Source: Barnesiella sp.
GTDB taxonomy: Bacteria; Bacteroidota; Bacteroidia; Bacteroidales; Muribaculaceae
NCBI GenBank assembly: GCA_014801065.1
Contig: JAAVEX010000015.1
Span: 17,802-31,382, forward strand
Direction: 5' to 3'
DNA length: 13,581 bases
Shown here: positions 7,748 through 13,581 of the stretch, piece after piece
Numbering within the stretch: the stretch's first letter is position 1
Layout of the letters: each line of letters begins with the position of its first letter
Program-made: the position numbers and the translations under genes
Notes under the pieces: model-generated
The model's input: only the letters and a program-made list of their open reading frames with translations
The model's database searches: none
Told to the model about the DNA's origin: nothing

Positions 7748-8142
7748 CAGACCGCAATCGCAGTGCCCCGGTCCGGGAAATGTGGGTGGGGTCAGCAACA
7801 ATCGCCAGGGCGTTCCGCCCCGGCAGCTACTTATTGAGAAAGCGTTTATCCGCGCTGATTCTTGGCAGTCTGAAATTCTCGCAAAATTTCATTTAGAAGT
7901 CAAGGGTTGAGCAACGGTAGATGCCCGTGGTAATGTAATATCAACATCCGGCCCGGTGTCTCGCGATGAGACACTGCCGGGTGCTATGGTTGCATATCCT
8001 GGCATGGGCTTCTGCGTTGCCGTCCGACTTCTAAAGGGCAATGCGAGAAGCCTCAGACTGTAGGACGGTTAACAGATACAGACTCCCATGCCTTTCTCTT
8101 TGCCAACCATCTAACGCCAACGAGGGGACGACCGCGGCACCA
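7748..8142 (+). ncRNA. Candidate structured RNA of unknown family, about 380 nt
   Basis: This stretch lacks convincing coding potential but is dense in complementary segments. The best-supported part is a nested stack: 7986-7992 with 8104-8110 (7 bp), then 8001-8008 with 8085-8092 (8 bp), then hairpin 8009-8021 with 8037-8050 (13 bp, one bulge, one G-U). Local hairpins lie at 7804-7824, 7872-7890 and 7952-7981. Possible long-range pairs are 7763-7773 with 8130-8140 (10 of 11, closing the element), 7866-7873 with 8053-8060 (8 bp) and 7892-7901 with 8026-8035 (10 bp). The last two would be pseudoknots. I saw no RNase P, tmRNA, SRP or 6S signatures and no terminator at the 3' end. It could be a free RNA or a long structured leader of the BIg2 gene. 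The strand is inferred from the promoter element at 7735. Confidence 0.5.
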
Positions 8143-8179
8143 CGAAAATTTGTACTCACCAAATCATCGCCACACATTA

Positions 8180-8216
8180 GAATCAATCAGGTAGAATTGC
8201 CCACCTGATCTGATTC
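8180..8216. repeat. Inverted repeat between RNA candidate and BIg2 gene
   Basis: The left arm 8180-8192 (GAATCA then ATCAGGT) pairs with the right arm 8203-8216 (ACCTGAT, one bulged C, TGATTC), 13 bp around a 10-nt loop. No T-tract follows, so it is not a standard intrinsic terminator. It may be an RNA hairpin, a processing site, or a binding site for a regulator of the downstream lipoprotein genes. Confidence 0.6.
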
Positions 8217-8285
8217 CGCATCCCCTTATCATTAGGGATAAAACGCGTAACAACAATTAATCCAATCATAAATCCCACACACCGT

Positions 8286-9443
8286 ATGGAAATTAGTAAC
8301 AAATCATTTACCGGTATTGGAGGTTGTCGCATTCTATTAAAAAGACTAACCCCGTTAGCTGTCACTTTCTTGGCTTTGCTGATCACATTCTCATGTGGCG
8401 GTGGCGACTCTGTGTCTGAGCCGACACAAGTCACAGTTTCATCCGTTCAAATCAGGCCATCATCTGCCACCTTGAATGTCGGTGAAACAATCAATCTTAC
8501 CGCCACTGTTTATCCGGAAACAGCTTCCGACAAATCAGTATCGTGGTATTCTTCCAATAATCAGATTGCGACCGTAACGGATGGAAAGGTCACCGCCATA
8601 GCCGAAGGCACTGCCACCATAACCGCCTATGCCGGATCGGTCAAAGCCGAATGTGTAATCACGGTAACTCCAACCTCAGTTACCTCAATCACCCTTAGCC
8701 AGACCTCGGTTGAACTGACCATCGGAGAGTCAACCACAATAACGGCAACCATTTCTCCGGAAAATGCCGAGGACAAAACCATCACATGGTCTTCATCCGA
8801 CACTGCCGTTGCCACCGTAACCAACGGCACAATCACCGCCGTAGCCGTTGGAACAGCAACCATCACCGCCAGTTGCGGCGATGTCACAGCCGAATGTACT
8901 GTAACCGTCAATTCCATTGCCGTCACCTCAATTCAACTTAGCGAGAAGTCCGTAACTCTGTCAGAAGGCGGAACAATGACATTGTCTGCCACAGTGTTGC
9001 CTGCTGATGCCACCAACAAAACTGTTGAATGGACATCATCCAACGCCGCTATCGCAGCGGTGAACAATGGCACAGTCACCGCTTATCAGGCCGGCACAGC
9101 CGAGATCACCGCACAAATCGGAGATATTTCCGACAAATGCACAATCACAGTTCTACCTACCTCTCTATCTTTCAGCAAGAACTCTTTCACTATAAATATT
9201 GACGATCGCATAAATCTGACCACCTATGTAAGGCCGACTGCAACTCCTGCCTCATCATTATCATGGTCCAGCTCTGCATCCGATATTGTATCAGTATCAA
9301 ATGGCATAATCACAGCGCATAAAAAAGGCAAATCCACAATAACGGTCACATGTTCCAACGGAGCAACAGCTTCATGCGCGATCACAGTAATTGCGGAACC
9401 GGATCCGGGCGGTTCGGAAGGGACCGGCGAAGTAGAATGGTAA
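8286..9443 (+). CDS. Surface lipoprotein with four BIg2 (Ig-like) repeats
   Basis: A 385-residue lipoprotein made almost entirely of bacterial Ig-like group 2 domains. Residues 1-36 are an extended signal peptide with the hydrophobic stretch LAVTFLALLITFS and lipidated cysteine C37. Four repeats of about 78 residues follow (about 50-127, 131-208, 213-289, 291-368). Each has the pattern V..I.L....L..G....L.A.V.P, then a W.SS....A.V.NG..TA...GTATITA strand. Repeats 1-3 are most alike; the fourth has diverged. A 17-residue Pro/Gly/acidic tail ends the protein. No enzymatic domain is visible, so a stalk or adhesin-like role on the outer membrane is inferred. The next gene starts 25 nt downstream and encodes another surface lipoprotein, so the two probably form one operon. 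No promoter element was found in 8141-8285. Confidence 0.85.
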   Translation: MEISNKSFTGIGGCRILLKRLTPLAVTFLALLITFSCGGGDSVSEPTQVTVSSVQIRPSSATLNVGETINLTATVYPETASDKSVSWYSSNNQIATVTDGKVTAIAEGTATITAYAGSVKAECVITVTPTSVTSITLSQTSVELTIGESTTITATISPENAEDKTITWSSSDTAVATVTNGTITAVAVGTATITASCGDVTAECTVTVNSIAVTSIQLSEKSVTLSEGGTMTLSATVLPADATNKTVEWTSSNAAIAAVNNGTVTAYQAGTAEITAQIGDISDKCTITVLPTSLSFSKNSFTINIDDRINLTTYVRPTATPASSLSWSSSASDIVSVSNGIITAHKKGKSTITVTCSNGATASCAITVIAEPDPGGSEGTGEVEW

Positions 9444-9468
9444 ACATAACTAATCAATCACACATCGT

Positions 9469-12423
9469 ATGAATACAAAAATTAAAAGCCTAATCATTTT
9501 TTGCGTTGCAATTATTTGCAGCGCATGTGAAAGCCTGTATGATGACCTGTTTTCATCACCGCAGGAGGGAGTTGAACTAACAATCACAGCAGTTAGGGAA
9601 GGTATCGGCCCTGACTCCCGAACCGTCAGATTAGAGGATGGCTCGGTTGAATGGTTACCAATGGATGAAATCAGTGTTTTCTACGGCAACGATAATAACG
9701 GTGGTAGCAAATTCACTGCACAAAACACGATGCAGACAGCCATAGCGGAATTTAAGGGACGGTTAACCGATATTTCTGCCGGTGGCGAAAACTTTACCGA
9801 CGGAAAATATATCTATGGCGTTTATCCATACTCATTAAAGACTCGTTTTAATAATGGAATCACTACAATAAGCCTACCTACTCATCAGACTGCTGCTGAG
9901 GGCACTTTCTATAATGGACTTTTTCCTACCATAGCCAGAGCACAAGGTGTTAATCTCGCATTTTACAATATTTGTGGCGGCGTTAAGTTCACAGTGTCGC
10001 GTGACGACATAACTTCCGTTACCTTCAAGGGTAATGCCGGAGAGAGAGTCGCAGGAATGGCCAATGTGACATTCGATTCATCGGATAAACCTATAGTGCT
10101 TGATGAAGAGATCGAAAGTAAAAATGAGATTACCGTCTATGCACCCGCGGGAGGTTGTTTTGAAGTAGGAAAGGACTACTATATAGTAGCATATCCAACA
10201 ACTTTGACATCCGGATTTACAATGACATTCCGCACATCCGATATGAAAGAGGGATCCTACATTTCCGAAACACCAACCACAATTGAACGTTCAATTTTCG
10301 GCATTGTAAGCGAAGCTGATAGCAAAGTAACTGAATGGACCGACTATGCCATGGGCGGGGGCGGCTATAATAGCGGCATATATCTTGGCATCATCGGATT
10401 CAATGATATTCCATACCCCTACCCCATCAGTGAACTGACCGAAAGCAGTAAACCTGATTTTTACTCTTTCATCGATGATCTAAACATGAAGATCGGCACC
10501 ACGCTATATTATTCAGTGGATAGAGCAATAACCACATTGCAGACTGCCACATATCCGAGCGACCTTTATAATGTTGCTATCGTTACGTTTACGGATGGCC
10601 TTGATCAAGGCTCTCACATGAGGGACCCTTCTCATGGCACGGATGAAGCATATCTCGCAGCTGTCCGCTCACGTCTGACTCAGGAGAAAGTTGCAGGAAG
10701 AGAGATCTCTGCATATTCTATTGGTCTGCGAGGCAGCGATGTCGATAATATCAATAAATTCTATGACAACCTTGATCAGCTTGCGTCATCTCCCGACAAC
10801 TCTTATGAAGTAAGCAGCATTGATGAATTGAACACAACGTTCCAACAAATTGCCGGCCAATTGGAGCAGACAAGCTATCTGCAGAAGATTTCCATTAAGA
10901 TTCCGGGACAGGCAAATGGCACGAAAGTAAGATTTACATTAGACAATGTATCTTCAGCTGAAAACTCAAAACTCTACATTGAGGGTGTCTTTGATCTAAA
11001 TACGCGCAGTCTGACAAATGTCACATATAATGGTCTTACCTCAACTTCCGGCGAAACCGTTAATGGTACGGTAGACGGAATATTCGTCACATTTGATTTC
11101 GATGGAATAGTAACCAATAATAAAACAGTCCTCTCAAAGAATTATATCAAGCATTGGAACTATGTCACATCAACATCTTCATGGCAGATCAACTCGGAGT
11201 TTGACAAAAATGAAAATGCTGAAGTTATTACGGAAAAACGCTCTATGGTCGTCATGCTCGTGTTAGACTGCTCCAGCTCATTAAGCACTGATTTCCCTAA
11301 AGTTCAGGAAAATGCCAAATCATTTATTGAAACATTGTTGTCAAATCAATCCGGGAATGGAAACACAAATCCCGGAAGCAATCTTGTCGGTAGTCAATGG
11401 ATTGACCCGACATTTGCCAAAGCATTAGAGCGACAAGGCTATATTTTCGATGCAGAAACCACCACCCCGGCCGAAGTAGCAGACATAACAGAAATTGATG
11501 TCTCAGGCACAAATTCCAGCCGTGGCTCCATAACATCATTGCGTGGAATTGAGTACTTCACCTCACTAAAATCGCTCAGTTGCGCATATAATAGTGTCAA
11601 AGCCATTGACATATCCACGAACACCAGATTGACAACACTTAATTGCAGTTATAACACCCTCTCAAGTCTTGATATTTCAAAAAACACTCGATTGACAGAG
11701 TTAGATTGTTCCAATAATCAAATATCCGACCTTGATGTTTCCAATAATGCTCGCTTGACATCTCTAATTTGTTCCGACAATAAGCTATCTCAACTCAAAG
11801 TAAATAATAATGTCAGATTAACTTATCTTAATTGCTGGTTCAATCAGCTGACCCAGCTTGATCTCAGCAAGAATACGCAGTTGACTACTCTTTTTTGCGG
11901 TTCCAATAAGCTGACCCATCTCGATATCAGTAAGAATACGCAATTGACGGAGCTTTATTGCCATTTCAATCAGCTGACCCAGCTTGATCTCAGCAAGAAT
12001 ATGCAGCTGAGAGGGCTTGATTGCGGATACAATCAGCTGACCCAACTCGACATCAGCAATAACACGCAGTTGACTAATTTACACTGCTATTCCAATCAGC
12101 TGACCCAGCTCGATATCAGCAAGAATACGCAGCTGACTTATCTTTATTGCTATTTCAATCAGCTGACGCAGCTTGATCTCAGCAAGAATACGCAGCTGAG
12201 AGGGCTTGATTGCGGATACAATCAGCTGACCCAACTCGACATCAGCAATAACACAGCACTTACAAGACTACTTTGTTATGGCAATCCCGGGACGAACAGG
12301 CAATTCCGCATAAAAGCATGGTTCGATAATTCGAACGTCTCTTCGGCTATCACCGAGGATGAATATTACCAGTCTTCATGGACTTACGACGGCTCTACAG
12401 TGTCGATTTATTACTATAAATAA
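9469..12423 (+). CDS. Fimbrillin-like / VWA / leucine-rich-repeat surface lipoprotein
   Basis: A 984-residue mosaic lipoprotein. Residues 1-19 are a signal peptide (IICSAC, C20 lipidated). About 35-290 resemble the Bacteroidales fimbrillin-like (Mfa-like) fold, with the typical ...W...D.ISVFYG... and YGVYPYS. About 304-470 form most of a VWA domain: beta2-like IYLGIIGFND, T344/T345 of the metal site, and FTDG with D376. A beta-rich segment (471-585) follows. VVMLVLDCSSSL (594-605) then supplies the DxSxS metal motif that normally opens a VWA domain, and one helix follows to about 624. After a Gly/Asn linker, eleven 21-residue leucine-rich repeats (700-930) and a partial twelfth lead to a Tyr-rich end. 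An adhesive role in metal-dependent ligand binding is inferred. Base composition is more AT-rich than in the flanking housekeeping genes. Confidence 0.85.
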   Translation: MNTKIKSLIIFCVAIICSACESLYDDLFSSPQEGVELTITAVREGIGPDSRTVRLEDGSVEWLPMDEISVFYGNDNNGGSKFTAQNTMQTAIAEFKGRLTDISAGGENFTDGKYIYGVYPYSLKTRFNNGITTISLPTHQTAAEGTFYNGLFPTIARAQGVNLAFYNICGGVKFTVSRDDITSVTFKGNAGERVAGMANVTFDSSDKPIVLDEEIESKNEITVYAPAGGCFEVGKDYYIVAYPTTLTSGFTMTFRTSDMKEGSYISETPTTIERSIFGIVSEADSKVTEWTDYAMGGGGYNSGIYLGIIGFNDIPYPYPISELTESSKPDFYSFIDDLNMKIGTTLYYSVDRAITTLQTATYPSDLYNVAIVTFTDGLDQGSHMRDPSHGTDEAYLAAVRSRLTQEKVAGREISAYSIGLRGSDVDNINKFYDNLDQLASSPDNSYEVSSIDELNTTFQQIAGQLEQTSYLQKISIKIPGQANGTKVRFTLDNVSSAENSKLYIEGVFDLNTRSLTNVTYNGLTSTSGETVNGTVDGIFVTFDFDGIVTNNKTVLSKNYIKHWNYVTSTSSWQINSEFDKNENAEVITEKRSMVVMLVLDCSSSLSTDFPKVQENAKSFIETLLSNQSGNGNTNPGSNLVGSQWIDPTFAKALERQGYIFDAETTTPAEVADITEIDVSGTNSSRGSITSLRGIEYFTSLKSLSCAYNSVKAIDISTNTRLTTLNCSYNTLSSLDISKNTRLTELDCSNNQISDLDVSNNARLTSLICSDNKLSQLKVNNNVRLTYLNCWFNQLTQLDLSKNTQLTTLFCGSNKLTHLDISKNTQLTELYCHFNQLTQLDLSKNMQLRGLDCGYNQLTQLDISNNTQLTNLHCYSNQLTQLDISKNTQLTYLYCYFNQLTQLDLSKNTQLRGLDCGYNQLTQLDISNNTALTRLLCYGNPGTNRQFRIKAWFDNSNVSSAITEDEYYQSSWTYDGSTVSIYYYK
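11566..12258 (+). repeat. Tandem 63-bp repeats encoding the LRR array
   Basis: Eleven units of 63 bp encode LxxLxCxxNxLxxLDxSxNxx repeats. Later units are nearly identical at DNA level. 11953-12065 and 12142-12254 are a 113-nt pair differing at three positions, exactly 189 bp (three units) apart, which indicates recent duplication of a three-unit block. The first four units are more divergent from one another. Confidence 0.9.
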
Positions 12424-12438
12424 TCCGACTCAGCTTAG

Positions 12439-12467
12439 TGAGCCATCCATTGGGCAACCAATGCTCA
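12439..12467 (+). other. Small GNRA-capped hairpin after the VWA-LRR gene
   Basis: CATTGG (12448-12453), loop GCAA and CCAATG (12458-12463) form a 6-bp stem, with TGAG/CTCA (12439-12442 and 12464-12467) extending it across a one-sided bulge. It has no T-tract, so it may protect the 3' end or be incidental. The real terminator lies about 50 nt downstream. Confidence 0.3.
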
Positions 12468-12518
12468 TGATAGCATAACTCCCCCGATTCCGGACAGAAA
12501 CAACCCATCCTCACTACC

Positions 12519-12553
12519 AGCGGTGTGTCGCCCAACGCGACACACCGCTTTTT
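12519..12553 (+). terminator. Intrinsic terminator of the BIg2/VWA-LRR operon
   Basis: A perfect 12-bp stem (12519-12530 with 12538-12549), 7-nt loop and T5 at 12549-12553. It is nearly identical to the terminator at 7501-7535. Confidence 0.9.
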
Positions 12554-12565
12554 CCATATCCCCTC
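12519..12565 (+). repeat. 47-nt direct repeat, copy 2 (right edge of accessory block)
   Basis: Matches 7501-7547 at 46 of 47 positions, and similarity ends abruptly on both sides. Together the copies delimit a block of about 5 kb. Confidence 0.9.
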
Positions 12566-12695
12566 CTACACATAACCCACTGATATTTACCCGCGTAGAA
12601 GCAGCAACTCCAGTCATCAAGCTAAACACCAACCATGCCACAACAGAGGGAGGGTTAAAACCGTCTCTCCTATCGCTCAAACGCCCCGCGCTACC

Positions 12696-12738
12696 AAAAA
12701 CGATCGTGCCCGACCTGCGGATGGAGGTCGGGCACGAT
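12696..12738 (-). terminator. Intrinsic terminator of the glycosidase gene
   Basis: A 14-bp perfect stem, ATCGTGCCCGACCT (12703-12716) with AGGTCGGGCACGAT (12725-12738), and an 8-nt loop. Read leftward it is followed by a T5 tract (A-run 12696-12700 on the + strand). It lies 23 nt beyond the stop codon of the leftward gene. The roughly 130 nt between it and the + strand terminator at 12519-12553 show nothing recognisable. Confidence 0.88.
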
Positions 12739-12761
12739 GCGTGATTCGGGGTGGGGAGGGA

Positions 12762-13581
12762 TTATTTCTGGATCAGTTCATAGAGCTCGGCAGCTCCCTT
12801 GATCTCGATTTTAACGGTGTTTTTATCGATGGCCACTTCGGCAAGCTGAGCGTCAGTTTCGGTCTTGGTGATCTCGCGGCCACGCTTGTTATACTGCGTG
12901 ATAGTGATCGGAGACTTGACATCGTCGGCAAGCAGAATAAGCTTCGAGGCATCAGCACGGCGATTGACAGCCACCGTTGTAGCCGGCGTAAGAGCGTAGG
13001 CAGTAGTGGGGTTGCAATCGAAAGCGGCAGAGGCTTCGGGAGTGAGCGAAGCCGCGGCCGAACCATTGTCCCACTCCACATTAAATTCGCGCACGGCTGC
13101 CCAGCTGCGGCGTTCGGAATCGAGACGGCGCAGACGCAAGTAGCGGTAGTCCACCGGCTGTTCGCTCTGCCAGCCAAACTCGTAAGTGGCAGTCTGCGGC
13201 TCGGTGAGCGCAGTCCAGGTCTTACCATCGGTCGACGCTTCAAGTATCACATGGTCGAGATAATCGCCATCGTCCACCGAATTGCGACCCTGTGTGATAG
13301 TCACTTTCTTCACCGGACGCACCTGCAACAGATCGACACCAAACCACTGTCCGGGCTCCTGACTGACGGCAGTGGTGTAGAACGTCGAGAGATCGCCATC
13401 GAGCATCGGAGCGATCTGATCGCGTGAGAGATAAGGCACATTGCCGATACCTTTCAGCATGGCGGGTTTCTCTCCGGTCAAGCCTGTGTAGAAGTCAACG
13501 ATCATATCATCCATAGCGTTTTTGTAGAACGGCTGAAGCTTCATCGTTCCCACCTTATGGGCATTGAATGCCGCAGTCTGC
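12762..13581 (-). CDS. C-terminal part of a glycoside hydrolase with F5/8-type C domain (possibly GH84)
   Basis: The frame is open from the right edge of the window to the TAA at 12762-12764, so only the last 272 residues are present and the catalytic domain lies outside. The visible part starts with a helical segment (VGTMKLQPFYKNAMDDMIVDFY). A discoidin-like carbohydrate-binding fold follows: MLDGDLSTFYTT, WFGVDLLQVRPVKKVTITQG, VILEASTDGKTWTAL, YRYLRLRRLDSERRSWAAVREFNVEW. A small beta-rich C-terminal domain of about 90 residues ends the protein. This arrangement is familiar from Bacteroidetes beta-N-acetylglucosaminidases of family GH84 (hyaluronidase/O-GlcNAcase-like), which trim host mucin and glycans; GH20 is the main alternative. 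The GTG at 13553 is internal, not the true start. A terminator follows at 12696-12738. Confidence 0.75.
   Translation of the reverse strand, partial: QTAAFNAHKVGTMKLQPFYKNAMDDMIVDFYTGLTGEKPAMLKGIGNVPYLSRDQIAPMLDGDLSTFYTTAVSQEPGQWFGVDLLQVRPVKKVTITQGRNSVDDGDYLDHVILEASTDGKTWTALTEPQTATYEFGWQSEQPVDYRYLRLRRLDSERRSWAAVREFNVEWDNGSAAASLTPEASAAFDCNPTTAYALTPATTVAVNRRADASKLILLADDVKSPITITQYNKRGREITKTETDAQLAEVAIDKNTVKIEIKGAAELYELIQK

Noticed and set aside
7507..7896. 129-codon rightward frame across the C-rich tract and the RNA candidate
   Set aside because: The first half is Pro/Ser-rich translation of C-runs, it starts inside a terminator hairpin, and it has no recognisable domain.
7748..8142. Identification of the structured region as tmRNA or RNase P RNA
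   Set aside because: The size and paired ends are similar, and an ACCA lies near the 3' end (8139-8142). However, there is no T-arm, no alanine-rich tag frame, and none of the universally conserved RNase P P4 sequences.
11566..12258. Repeat array as a CRISPR or non-coding satellite
   Set aside because: The 63-bp units are in frame, without spacers, and encode clear leucine-rich repeats.
12523..12744. Small rightward frame beginning like the one at 7505
   Set aside because: The shared start comes only from the duplicated terminator repeat. The frame crosses two terminators and has no protein-like features.

Overview
The window looks like a chromosome segment from a gut Bacteroidales, most probably Muribaculaceae (inference). 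The grounds are: promoters of the Bacteroidetes TAnnTTTG type, no Shine-Dalgarno sites, a type III glutamine synthetase, the DapL route to diaminopimelate, fimbrillin-like and VWA surface lipoproteins, and an F5/8-type C glycosidase. The DNA is fairly GC-rich in the housekeeping genes and visibly more AT-rich in the large surface gene at 9469-12423.

Layout. 1-428 is AT-rich and non-coding, ending in the dapF promoter. 429-4757 holds dapF, dapL and glnN on the + strand: two consecutive lysine/peptidoglycan steps followed by ammonia assimilation. 4778-5887 is a lone ABC-transporter substrate-binding lipoprotein on the - strand, convergent with glnN. It shares a compact divergent promoter region (5888-6018) with mdh (malate dehydrogenase). 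mdh is followed after 4 nt by a thioredoxin-like lipoprotein, and this pair ends at a strong intrinsic terminator (7501-7535).

7501-12565 looks like an accessory block. It is bounded by two copies of the same 47-nt terminator sequence with one mismatch (7501-7547 and 12519-12565). Inside are a C-rich, G-quadruplex-prone tract; a good -7 promoter element; about 380 nt with multi-helix and pseudoknot potential that I cannot assign to a known RNA family; a strong inverted repeat; and two co-oriented surface lipoprotein genes 25 nt apart. The first is a four-repeat BIg2 protein. The second is a 984-residue protein with a fimbrillin-like N-terminus, a VWA domain whose beta1/MIDAS segment lies at its C-terminal end (an apparent circular permutation), and a 21-residue leucine-rich repeat array that has expanded recently at DNA level.

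12703-13581 holds, on the - strand, the C-terminal part of a glycoside hydrolase with an F5/8-type C (discoidin-like) domain and its terminator. The gene runs off the right edge.

The most notable items are the unassigned structured RNA candidate (7748-8142), the permuted VWA domain with LRR tail, and the repeated terminators that frame the block. No CRISPR array, transposase, tRNA or rRNA was seen.
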